Assembly: GCA_002317245.1 (NCBI GenBank)
Contig: DCIU01000121.1
Span: 11,934 to 24,863 of the forward strand
Reading direction: 5' to 3'
From: Lachnospiraceae bacterium UBA1718
GTDB taxonomy: Bacteria; Bacillota; Clostridia; Lachnospirales; Lachnospiraceae
Length of the DNA: 12,930 nucleotides
Shown here: in pieces, positions 1 to 7,360 of the stretch
Numbering within the stretch: the first letter of the stretch is position 1
Layout of the letters: the number at the start of each line of letters is the position of its first letter
Notes under the pieces: model-generated
Databases searched by the model: none
Seen by the model: only the letters and a program-made list of their open reading frames with translations
What the model was told of the DNA's origin: nothing
Position numbers and translations under genes: made by a program

Positions 1-1547
1 ACTACTGGAGCTGCCTCTTCCTCAGAAGTAATCTCCTGCATGCTCTTAAGGCGGTCGGCCTCATCCTCTGCCATAAGCTTCTGCAGGTATTCCTCCATAT
101 CAATCTGGCCAGTGATCTGCTTCTCAACAGCTTCTGCCTCAGGAACAACAAGACTTAACTGTCCATCCAGCTCCTGGGATAACATCTTCTCCATTGATCT
201 AGGAGGTGTTACACGCGATAAGCTCTCCGCTCTGTAAACAGGCTGATTAACAGGGATCATTGACTGACCCTTCATAGCATTTTCCAAAGCTTCTTGAACC
301 TTGCGATCAATTAAGGCCATAAGGTCTTCCTGTGAAGCATTGCTTATATCAATAACAGGAGCGTCACTAACTTCTTCTTCACGAACAGCGTTCATGTATG
401 CGTGATCACCCTTGTTGTAAACGAGAGTATCTGGCTTGGCAGGAACATCTGGGAATACAATCTGACTTCTTACATCCTCAGGCTCCTCTGCCACTGGTGC
501 CTCTGCTGCAGGACTTCCAAGATCAAGGCTTAAGCTTGGTATATCTCCTGTCTCATCAATCTCTATCTCGCCAGTATCACTATTGAAGAAGAGCTCTGTC
601 ATCTCACCAGTATCCTGCATCATTGGAGCAAGTAACTGCTCAGCAACAATATTACGTGAGATCTTAACATCTTCTTCTGAATGAGGATCTGACAGGAACA
701 TAGTACTGTCTGGAACCTCTTCAATATTCACATTTGTCTCTGGCTCTGGAACATATGGGTCTACCTCTGAACCAAGCGTTCCCTTGATGCTCTCTTCTAG
801 GGCCTTCTGAATATTAATTGTGCTGTACTGACCAACATCAACAGTCTTAACTAAAACATCCTCCTGATCAGGAACTACAGGAGCAGCCACCTGATTAACA
901 GTGGTCTGGCTGACATATGCAACCTTCTCCTGGGGATCAAGCATATTCTGATAGAGAACCTCCTGTGACTGAGTCAGCTGCTGGTGAAGCATCTTAAGCT
1001 CCATAGCCTTCTTAACGAACTTACCTTCTCTGAACCAGAGAATAAGCTCATCACATTCCTCAACGCATCTGGTTGTAAGACCAATTCTATGATAGAGGTA
1101 TGCTAACTCGTAGCACCATTTCTCAATTCTCTCTCTCTTCTTAAGCTCTTCAAGTACCTCAATTCTCTCATCGAGAGTAACCTCCTGAGCCTCATATATC
1201 TTATATAAGAGAATGTACTGATTATTGTCAGTTGGAGCCATTACCACAAACTGTTTATAGTACTCCATGGCACCGACAATATCATCCATTCGAATAGACA
1301 CTTCACATAATGAAGAAACAATACTCTTACCAGTTGGGCATCTGTTCAGAGCCTGCTCTAACAGAATCTTAGCTTCCTTGTAACGCTTATTAACCTTGTA
1401 TAGATCACTAATCTTACACAGGGTCTTAACGCTTCTGACCTTAGTCCAGTCAATACCGTCAGCTATTGCAACAGCCTTCTGAAATTCCCTTCTCGCAATA
1501 AGGGCATTAATCTCTTCGTTGCGCAGATTGTACTCGTATTTATCCAC
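1..1547 (-). CDS. TPR-repeat protein with long acidic linker (partial, 3' end outside window)
   Basis: An uninterrupted reading frame runs from a GTG at 1547-1545 to the left edge (515 codons seen, no stop). I chose this GTG because a strong ribosome binding site (AGAGGTGG, 1553-1560) lies 5 nt upstream; another in-frame GTG at 1556-1554 sits inside that site. Residues about 1-190 are helical with TPR-like spacing (for example YKEAKILLEQAL and DDIVGAMEYYKQF), suggesting a protein-protein interaction scaffold. Residues about 205-515 are a low-complexity linker rich in Glu, Asp, Pro, Val and Met with no domain I recognise. No signal peptide or membrane segment is visible, so it is probably cytoplasmic. 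It resembles large TPR proteins that I recall from Lachnospiraceae, some continuing into an ATPase-like C-terminal domain; that part cannot be seen here. Function unknown. Confidence 0.85.
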   Translation of the reverse strand, partial: MDKYEYNLRNEEINALIARREFQKAVAIADGIDWTKVRSVKTLCKISDLYKVNKRYKEAKILLEQALNRCPTGKSIVSSLCEVSIRMDDIVGAMEYYKQFVVMAPTDNNQYILLYKIYEAQEVTLDERIEVLEELKKRERIEKWCYELAYLYHRIGLTTRCVEECDELILWFREGKFVKKAMELKMLHQQLTQSQEVLYQNMLDPQEKVAYVSQTTVNQVAAPVVPDQEDVLVKTVDVGQYSTINIQKALEESIKGTLGSEVDPYVPEPETNVNIEEVPDSTMFLSDPHSEEDVKISRNIVAEQLLAPMMQDTGEMTELFFNSDTGEIEIDETGDIPSLSLDLGSPAAEAPVAEEPEDVRSQIVFPDVPAKPDTLVYNKGDHAYMNAVREEEVSDAPVIDISNASQEDLMALIDRKVQEALENAMKGQSMIPVNQPVYRAESLSRVTPPRSMEKMLSQELDGQLSLVVPEAEAVEKQITGQIDMEEYLQKLMAEDEADRLKSMQEITSEEEAAPV

Positions 1548-1552
1548 GATAT

Positions 1553-1560
1553 CCACCTCT
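1553..1560 (-). promoter_or_regulatory. Ribosome binding site deciding the GTG start of the TPR gene
   Basis: On the minus strand this reads AGAGGTGG and lies 5 nt before GTG 1547-1545. No ATG in the same frame has a comparable site, so it fixes a non-ATG start. Confidence 0.75.
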
Positions 1561-1610
1561 CTGAAACACTTAAATTGGAAAGTGGCGCACACTTACCCAA
1601 TATTAAGTAA

Positions 1611-1655
1611 AGTCTAACATAGGCGTATCTAAAATACAAGTTAAAGGGTCTGCAA
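1611..1655 (-). promoter_or_regulatory. Weak candidate promoter region for the TPR gene
   Basis: The 139-nt gap between dac and the TPR gene is the only place for a dedicated TPR promoter. The best pair I see is TTAACT (1644-1639), a 17-bp spacer and TATGTT (1621-1616), four of six matches in each box. TTGCAG (1655-1650), 17 bp and TTAGAT (1632-1627) is an overlapping alternative. Neither is strong. The gap also holds a loopless AT-rich palindrome (1668-1679) just after the dac stop. Confidence 0.3.
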
Positions 1656-1686
1656 AAATGCCTAAATACAATATATTGTGGAATTA

Positions 1687-3165
1687 TTACTTGAAGCCTC
1701 GCCAGTCAAGATCCCTCGTATTAGGTGTTCTGTAGGATTTAGTAGAAGATCTTCTCCTTCTTCTACGTCCCTTACCAGTCTTAGCTAATATCAAGCTTCT
1801 TACTCCGAAGACTATGAATAATATAGCTGCAATGATTGCAACTAAGATGATTATCTTCTTAACATTAATAAACATTACATCTTCTTCCTCAAGTTCCTTA
1901 GTAGTCTCTATCTCTAAAGGACCGAAGTCGAAGTTCTTAACCTGTGTTACAGCTGGCTCAATACCTGCTGAACCCACATATTTCTCATTATAGTAATAGA
2001 TTACCTTGGCAATATCTCCCTTATCACGCTCAGAATAATTGAGCTCTGATGTGGTCTCATCGAATGTAGCAGTAGTAGGCAGAATAATATAATCAGATGA
2101 GTTCATCTGAAGAATCGGCTTACTGCTTCCGAAGAAATCTGAGCTTGTTGAGAAGAAATTAAGGCTCTGAATAACATATTTTGTGTCATTTTCAGCCACA
2201 AGTACCTTCTTGAAGTTATTGAAACCATAATCAAAGAGTTCCACAGTGTCAGTGAACTGACATGGTGACTCCTCCTTAAGTACTACAGCAATTAATCTGA
2301 TACCATTGCGCTCAGCACAACTAACCAGAGTCTGTCTTGCATACTCTGTGTATCCTGTCTTAGTACCAACCAGACCATCATAGGCATATTCCTTGCCTGG
2401 ATGAAGCTTACTCTTGGCATATACAATCATGTCATCCCTTGGCTGTGTCTCAGTCTGAGGTACCTGATACTTCACAGTCGAAGCCATTTTGGCCAGAAGC
2501 TCGTAAGAATAGAAAGCCTCCGCAATCTTAGCAAGATCAGCAGCCGACGTATAATGATTCTCATCATGAATACCATTAGGAGTTACGAAGTGAGAGTCTG
2601 TGCATCCAAGCTCCTCTGCCTTCTTATTCATCTTCTCGGCAAAGGCCTGGGTATTGCCTTCTCCACATATATGCTCAGCAATTGCGTACGCAACCTCGTT
2701 GGCAGAGCCTACAAGTAGTCCATAGAGAGACTGCTCCATTGTAATCTCATTACCTGGTGATATTCCCAGATTAGCATCCGTTCTCCAGTCAATGCTATCG
2801 ATGGCAGCCTGAGAATACTTAACCATCTCATCCATGTCACATTCTTCCATGGCAATTAGAGCTGTAAGCATCTTGGTAACAGATGCCGGATACAGCTTCT
2901 CATGAATATTCTTCTCGTAGAGCACAACCCCAGTATTAGCCTCAACAAGCATAGCTGCCTCACAACCAAGCTTGGGACCAGCAGGCCAGTTGACGTACTC
3001 GTCTGACTGAATCGGGAGTTCTTTTCTCGCCTCTGCTTCTGCAAGATAGTCTCCCTCACTCTTCTCAGCGTACACTGATAGTACGTTGCCGCCTAATATG
3101 GCAAAAATGAGGGCACTGGATATTATTAAGTTAGTCAGTCTTCTGGATAACTTCTTGATGGTCAT
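1687..3165 (-). CDS. Serine-type D-Ala-D-Ala carboxypeptidase (peptidase S11, DacA/PBP5 family)
   Basis: The 492-aa product should remove the terminal D-alanine from peptidoglycan pentapeptides at the outer membrane face, limiting cross-linking. The three penicillin-binding motifs are present with family spacing: SVTK (S95 nucleophile, K98), SAN (154-156) and KTG (269-271). Residues 1-33 form a signal peptide (basic start, hydrophobic core, likely cleavage after VYA). Residues about 320-430 correspond to the beta-rich C-terminal domain. A hydrophobic helix at about 436-460 is followed by a basic tail with six consecutive arginines (467-472), so the protein is probably anchored by a true transmembrane helix rather than only the amphipathic helix of classic PBP5. 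The ATG has no visible Shine-Dalgarno sequence, and an intrinsic terminator ends 13 nt upstream. Family assignment is firm; dacA, dacB or dacF identity is not, so no symbol is given. Confidence 0.95.
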   Translation of the reverse strand: MTIKKLSRRLTNLIISSALIFAILGGNVLSVYAEKSEGDYLAEAEARKELPIQSDEYVNWPAGPKLGCEAAMLVEANTGVVLYEKNIHEKLYPASVTKMLTALIAMEECDMDEMVKYSQAAIDSIDWRTDANLGISPGNEITMEQSLYGLLVGSANEVAYAIAEHICGEGNTQAFAEKMNKKAEELGCTDSHFVTPNGIHDENHYTSAADLAKIAEAFYSYELLAKMASTVKYQVPQTETQPRDDMIVYAKSKLHPGKEYAYDGLVGTKTGYTEYARQTLVSCAERNGIRLIAVVLKEESPCQFTDTVELFDYGFNNFKKVLVAENDTKYVIQSLNFFSTSSDFFGSSKPILQMNSSDYIILPTTATFDETTSELNYSERDKGDIAKVIYYYNEKYVGSAGIEPAVTQVKNFDFGPLEIETTKELEEEDVMFINVKKIIILVAIIAAILFIVFGVRSLILAKTGKGRRRRRRSSTKSYRTPNTRDLDWRGFK

Positions 3166-3178
3166 AATAAAAATAGTT

Positions 3179-3204
3179 AAAAAGGGCCGGTAATATACCG
3201 ACCC
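3179..3204 (-). terminator. Rho-independent terminator after the HAD gene
   Basis: The minus-strand transcript reads GGGTCGGTA, a TAT loop, TACCGGCCC and then TTTTT: a 9-bp stem with one G-T wobble and a five-T tract. It begins 8 nt after the HAD stop codon, the usual position for a terminator ending the long operon. It also lies 13 nt before the dac start, so dac needs its own promoter in or around the hairpin, or readthrough. Confidence 0.85.
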
Positions 3205-3212
3205 TCGCTCAT

Positions 3213-3923
3213 TTATAAATTCTCTAACAGTGTAATTAGATCCTCAAATGTCCCCTTAGGTCCATTCCATGGATGCTCTGCACTTGGAATCATGGTATCT
3301 GTTACCAAAAATCCGTCGATTCCGGCCTGCGAACATGCATACATATCTTCATTCTCATCATTGCCAATCATGAGACAGTCCTCTGGTCTGACGCCAAGAG
3401 TCTCGCAGGTATGAATATAATATTTTGGATTAGGCTTACAGAAAATATCATTCTCGTAAGAGGTAACCAGATCAAAATCCTCTGGCTTAAGTCCTACCCA
3501 TTCCATTCTGCTAATCTGTCCTGCCATTGGAAACAGTGGATTGGTAGCAAGTGCAACATTCTCGGCCTTCTCGTGTGCCAGTCTTACTGCTTTTACAGCC
3601 AATGGATTATCCTGTGTAAAAATCTTGGCTTCCTTAAATTCATTACCATAGAAGGAATCGCAATCCTTACGAATCTCTTCCATTGGTCCGTCGAATTTAG
3701 TGGCAAAATGCTCCCAGAATATATCGCTGTTATATCTGCTTCCATCGTTAAGAACCATTTTGCCTGTACTCTCCCAGATTGCAGGAACAAGTTCTTCAAG
3801 GGAAATATTGTATTTGGACAAGGCCTTCCATAGAAACTTGAAGTATCCAGTGGTGAATTCCTTCATGTCCATTGGCAGGAGTGTGCCATCCATATCAAAT
3901 AATATAGCCTTATACTTACCCAT
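3213..3923 (-). CDS. HAD-superfamily hydrolase (phosphatase-like)
   Basis: The 236-aa product is a haloacid dehalogenase-type hydrolase, probably a cytoplasmic phosphatase of a small phosphorylated metabolite; the substrate cannot be told from sequence. Motif I is FDMDGT (D10 nucleophile, D12 acid/base), motif II is T127 in ALATN, motif III is K163 in CKPNP, and motif IV is GNDENED (D189, D193). The region of about 15-100 between motifs I and II is the size of a helical C1 cap, so the fold is subfamily I-like. The start codon overlaps the stop of the upstream chemoreceptor gene by one base (TAATG) and has no good ribosome binding site of its own, pointing to translational coupling. It is the last gene before the terminator at 3179-3204. 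Confidence 0.9.
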   Translation of the reverse strand: MGKYKAILFDMDGTLLPMDMKEFTTGYFKFLWKALSKYNISLEELVPAIWESTGKMVLNDGSRYNSDIFWEHFATKFDGPMEEIRKDCDSFYGNEFKEAKIFTQDNPLAVKAVRLAHEKAENVALATNPLFPMAGQISRMEWVGLKPEDFDLVTSYENDIFCKPNPKYYIHTCETLGVRPEDCLMIGNDENEDMYACSQAGIDGFLVTDTMIPSAEHPWNGPKGTFEDLITLLENL

Positions 3924-5398
3924 TACTTTATGTTGGCAAGTGTCTCGCTTGTATCATCAATTGAATTAATCTGTCCGTTGAGGTCATCAACATTAGACTT
4001 GATGTAATCACAAGCATCTACACATTCCTTAGTAAGACCGTTGATTGTCTCTGTTGATGCAGCAAGCTCTTCTGTAATAGCACCGAGATCACTAATATTA
4101 TCATTAACAACTTCGATATTGGTCTTAAAGCCTCTAACTTCCTTCTCAATCTCATTAGAGTTGTTCTCAATCATAACGAACTGGTTCTCAACAACCTTGA
4201 TATCTGCTTCCTCACTCTTGATTGAATCTGTAATATCAACGAGGTTAGAAGAGATAATTGAAAGGTTATCCTTAAGTGTTGCTACGATTCTTGAAATCTT
4301 CTCAGTATTCTCTGCTGTTGATGAAGCAAGATCCTTAACTTCATTAGCAACAACGGCGAATCCCTTACCCATCTCACCAGCTCTTGCTGCCTCAATAGAA
4401 GCATTAAGAGATAAGAGATTGGTCTGATTAGAAATGCTCTTGATAATATCAATAATCTCAACGATAGAATCGAAGTTAGTAGAGAACTCCTGGAAGGTCT
4501 TCTCGAAGGAATCCATCTTCTCAACATTATTAACAGATGTCTGCTTAAGTGAGCGAACATTCTCTCTACCTGTTGCAACGGATTCTGTAGAAGCAATTGC
4601 CTTGTTACAGATATCATCAACTGAATTAGTAATATCATTAGAACTGTTAATTACGTTCTGAAGATTATCAGCGATTGTTGTAATTGTATCGTTAATCTCA
4701 GAGATTGAATCTCCAATATTAGTAAGTGAACCTGTGAACTCATTAACCTTACCTGTAATTGCAGCTGAATTCTCTCTTGTAGAAGAAGTAGTTGCATTAA
4801 GCTCTTCGATACCGTCATTAACCTGCTTAAGAATACCCTTAGTCTCCTCAAGCTGCTCATCTACAGAACCAAGCATCATCTTGGAATTAGCTCTTGATAC
4901 CTGAGTACAAAGAATAATTGCAAGGTTAACAAGTAGGATAATAGCAATTTTAATCTTATTCTCTGCAGCTGTTAATGGAGCAGTGATAACAGATACCAAC
5001 ACAATGGCAAAAGTGATAATGCCAAAGATAATAGATAATCTGTTATTATCTAACATAATTAAGCATAAGAGAATAGGGAAGATATAACATACAACTACTG
5101 CATATGGTGATGTAAATAATGCATATGAATATAGAAGAGTATATCCAGATATCGCAACAACTGCTGATAACAGTGACTGCTTATTCTTCTTATAGAATAT
5201 CCACGAGAATATAAGTGGAAGAATAGCAATAGCCACAAATGTTGCATAATAGCTTATTGTTCTCTCTCCAGATAATACTTCTGTAAGATAAGCAACAATT
5301 AAAACAGCAACAACTATTGAATACCAGCGAATCAGTAGTGTATTACAGTTTTCTTTCTTCTTCCTTGCAAGTAAAATACCTCTGTCATTACTTTCCAT
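3923..5398 (-). CDS. Methyl-accepting chemotaxis protein with six-TM N-terminal domain
   Basis: The 491-aa product is a chemoreceptor. Its C-terminal half (about 175-491) is a long helical coiled coil whose conserved hairpin tip, which binds CheA/CheW, is seen at about 317-367 (SISNQTNLLSLNASIEAARA, then GEMGKGFAVVANEVKDLA). The N-terminus has six hydrophobic segments (about 22-42, 50-69, 75-95, 98-117, 122-142, 148-165) joined by short loops. There is no extracytoplasmic ligand domain and no recognisable HAMP domain, so sensing would be within or near the membrane. No CheR-tethering pentapeptide ends the protein. A strong ribosome binding site (GGAGGG, 5407-5412) starts right after the exonuclease stop, and the stop overlaps the HAD start. 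No other chemotaxis gene is in the window, so it works with components encoded elsewhere or has a non-chemotaxis role. Confidence 0.93.
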   Translation of the reverse strand: MESNDRGILLARKKKENCNTLLIRWYSIVVAVLIVAYLTEVLSGERTISYYATFVAIAILPLIFSWIFYKKNKQSLLSAVVAISGYTLLYSYALFTSPYAVVVCYIFPILLCLIMLDNNRLSIIFGIITFAIVLVSVITAPLTAAENKIKIAIILLVNLAIILCTQVSRANSKMMLGSVDEQLEETKGILKQVNDGIEELNATTSSTRENSAAITGKVNEFTGSLTNIGDSISEINDTITTIADNLQNVINSSNDITNSVDDICNKAIASTESVATGRENVRSLKQTSVNNVEKMDSFEKTFQEFSTNFDSIVEIIDIIKSISNQTNLLSLNASIEAARAGEMGKGFAVVANEVKDLASSTAENTEKISRIVATLKDNLSIISSNLVDITDSIKSEEADIKVVENQFVMIENNSNEIEKEVRGFKTNIEVVNDNISDLGAITEELAASTETINGLTKECVDACDYIKSNVDDLNGQINSIDDTSETLANIK

Positions 5399-5413
5399 TT
5401 TAATATCCCTCCG

Positions 5414-6358
5414 TTAACTATCCTTTTTTGCCTTTTTAGCCTCATCAATCTGAGCTTTTTTATCCAGTAATTTCTTATATTCTTCCTTGGTAATATATCT
5501 GTCAGTCTTCACTGCATATACACCACCGTCAGTCTTACGAATTCTTATCTTGCTCTTCATAAGACCATGTCTGAAGCAGCTGCTTACTGCATAATAGTGC
5601 TTTCCATTAGGCGAAAACCAGCCAAGCTTCTTCTTAATATTTCGCTTACACCTATAGCATCGTGTACAATTGACGTCCTTGCTTGCTAAAAGTGCAGTTT
5701 TACTATCAAATCGTCTACTGATGTATTTGTCATAGGAATTAAATATTATGTAAACCTCCTGTTCCTTTGTCTCAGGAATCTTGAAGGTATCAAAAGAATA
5801 TTTTTCTAAAACATCAGGATCTTCAATATTATCGAATACTTTTGCTGTGTAATATGCATCTGAAAATGCTCTGTGGAAAGGAATATCCTTCTTGATATTC
5901 ATCATATCAATGGCATACTCCAAAGCGCGCCTGCTCTTACCATCTTCATAAGCAAGACTGAAAAGCTTCTGAATATCATAGAACTTAAGTGGCCTGTCAG
6001 ATAATGGTGGCATATTGTAAAATGCCATATTTCTCTGAAGCTCTAACAGATCTAAGGCTCCCCAGGTACAGAATACGCAGTCATCACCACACCAGTCTAA
6101 GAATTTCTTCATTACTTCTGGGAATGGCTTGCCTTTCTTGAGTTCTTCCATCTGAAGATGAACAAGGCGGCTTGTTATGAAATGCATCTCATGATAGATC
6201 TGAGGCTTAATGAGCTCTGAAAACTCACCAACCATATCTCTGTTATCATTGAGCTTAACGGCACCTATTTCTACAATCTCAAAAGGAAGCTTCTCCTCCC
6301 TCTCTGCTGATGAGGATGGACACTGGTTCCATTCCAGATCAAAAATAATGTAGTTCAT
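5414..6358 (-). CDS. DEDDh 3'-5' exonuclease with C-terminal Cys/His cluster
   Basis: The 314-aa product has an N-terminal exonuclease domain of the DnaQ/RNase T fold: motif ExoI is FDLEWN (D7, E9), ExoII includes D103 (WGALD), and ExoIII is H162-RAFS-D167, the DEDDh arrangement. It should remove nucleotides from 3' ends of DNA or RNA with two metal ions; domain layout resembles KapD/ERI-1-type exonucleases more than a polymerase proofreading subunit. After residue 200 there is a separate basic region with C231-x2-C234-x2-C237 and, after a beta-like stretch, C261-x2-H264, which looks like a small zinc-binding, nucleic-acid-contacting module. The extreme C-terminus is lysine-rich. The ribosome binding site (TGAGGG) lies in the 22-nt gap after tRNA-Arg, suggesting cotranscription with the tRNA. 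Substrate unknown. Confidence 0.88.
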   Translation of the reverse strand: MNYIIFDLEWNQCPSSSAEREEKLPFEIVEIGAVKLNDNRDMVGEFSELIKPQIYHEMHFITSRLVHLQMEELKKGKPFPEVMKKFLDWCGDDCVFCTWGALDLLELQRNMAFYNMPPLSDRPLKFYDIQKLFSLAYEDGKSRRALEYAIDMMNIKKDIPFHRAFSDAYYTAKVFDNIEDPDVLEKYSFDTFKIPETKEQEVYIIFNSYDKYISRRFDSKTALLASKDVNCTRCYRCKRNIKKKLGWFSPNGKHYYAVSSCFRHGLMKSKIRIRKTDGGVYAVKTDRYITKEEYKKLLDKKAQIDEAKKAKKDS

Positions 6359-6380
6359 AAGTAACCCTCAATAAAAATAA

Positions 6381-6452
6381 CGTTCCCTGGGGGAATCGAA
6401 CCCTCAACTGAGACTTAGGAGGTCCCTGTTATATCCATTTAACTAAGAGAAC
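6381..6452 (-). tRNA. tRNA-Arg (anticodon CCT)
   Basis: A full 72-nt cloverleaf can be drawn: 7-bp acceptor stem (GTTCTCT with AGGGAAC, one T-G wobble), D arm GTTA/TAAC, anticodon stem GGGAC/GTCTC with loop CTCCTAA (anticodon CCT, reading AGG), a 4-nt variable loop, and a T arm with TTCGATT loop. Discriminator base is G. The D-arm sequence matches what I recall of Bacillus tRNA-Arg(CCT). CCA is not encoded. The T stem (GAGGG/CCCCC) contains one A-C mismatch at the second pair. The gene starts 6 nt after the upstream stop codon and ends 22 nt before the exonuclease start, so it is probably processed from the operon transcript. Confidence 0.93.
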
Positions 6453-6458
6453 TGACAG

Positions 6459-7340
6459 TTATACGGGGTAGTTGATGTACCCTTGTAACCATATAATACC
6501 CTTGAATCTTCGGCCAGCCTCTGGTTCTCCGAATAAATCAAGTTTATTAATACACATATCCATTATAATCTCATTGCAGTTAATCTGAAGCTTATAAATC
6601 TCCTCACCTGTCATAGTATTAGTGACAAGTTCGGTATTTAATATCTCACCAAGCACTGAATACTGGTCACATTCTACACCATATGGCATAAAATATGTAT
6701 CAACCAGGGTAAAAATATCGTCTTTTCGTATCTTTCTTGATATGGCTGTGTATGTATCCATATCATCCAGTGTAAGACTCTCCATTGCCTGCTCATCACC
6801 ACGTCTTGCTGCTTCAACCAGCTTGATGCGGTCATTACCTGCCTTCTTAACGAAGTCTCTGTCGCTGTCAGTTTTTGCAAGAGGCATCATAATCATGCCC
6901 TGAATAGAAAGTGCAGATAACGTTACTGAAGTACCCTTAACAGGCAGGAGTCCTGCATTCATAACACGAATGTACTGAATTATGTTCTGCAGATAGAAAA
7001 TAAGTGTTACTCCGAGCCTTGCTTCATCACACACACCTGCGTAAGATTCCTTAGCGGCATGCCTGTCAACAGATATATCCTCATATGATGATACCATATT
7101 TCCCTTAAGATATGGATATGCATACTCAAAATAAAACTGATTATCTTCATTAAACTGGCCAACGACAGATACACCTATCCCAGGAGCGAACTCTTCACTG
7201 TAAACAGACAGCATATATTCGTCATCTATTGATGTATAGGCTCTGTCACGGCCTTCAAGTGCTATTTTCTGAACGAGAAGCTCATAGTCGCTTCTTCTTT
7301 TTAAAGAAGCAAAGCCTACTGCTCGCAGATATTTATGCAT
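6459..7340 (-). CDS. DUF3881-like protein of unknown function
   Basis: The 293-aa product has no motif of known enzymatic meaning. It starts MHKYLRAVGFASLKRR and ends with GRRFKGIIWLQGYINYP, both of which I recall as typical of the DUF3881 family of Firmicutes; this assignment is from memory. It has no signal peptide and no clear membrane helix, although about 110-155 is fairly hydrophobic, so it is probably cytoplasmic. The ribosome binding site (TTGGAG) is 8 nt before the ATG, and the gene follows serS by 20 nt. Its stop codon is only 6 nt from the 5' end of tRNA-Arg. The setting between serS and a tRNA could hint at a translation-related role, but that is guesswork. Confidence 0.85.
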   Translation of the reverse strand: MHKYLRAVGFASLKRRSDYELLVQKIALEGRDRAYTSIDDEYMLSVYSEEFAPGIGVSVVGQFNEDNQFYFEYAYPYLKGNMVSSYEDISVDRHAAKESYAGVCDEARLGVTLIFYLQNIIQYIRVMNAGLLPVKGTSVTLSALSIQGMIMMPLAKTDSDRDFVKKAGNDRIKLVEAARRGDEQAMESLTLDDMDTYTAISRKIRKDDIFTLVDTYFMPYGVECDQYSVLGEILNTELVTNTMTGEEIYKLQINCNEIIMDMCINKLDLFGEPEAGRRFKGIIWLQGYINYPV

Positions 7341-7360
7341 ATATTAATCTCCAATTCGTA

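Noticed and set aside
1540..1548. DnaA-box-like TTATCCACG
   Set aside because: Single copy over the start of a coding region, with no cluster nearby; not evidence for oriC.
1668..1679. Loopless 12-bp palindrome ACAATATATTGT after dac as a terminator
   Set aside because: Entirely AT-rich apart from two pairs, no loop and no adjacent T tract; too weak to call.
2401..2718. Plus-strand open frame inside dac
   Set aside because: Lies wholly opposite a well-supported gene, has no good ribosome binding site and no recognisable protein features.
3273..3833. Plus-strand open frame of 186 codons opposite the HAD gene
   Set aside because: Antisense shadow of a gene with all HAD motifs; composition not protein-like.
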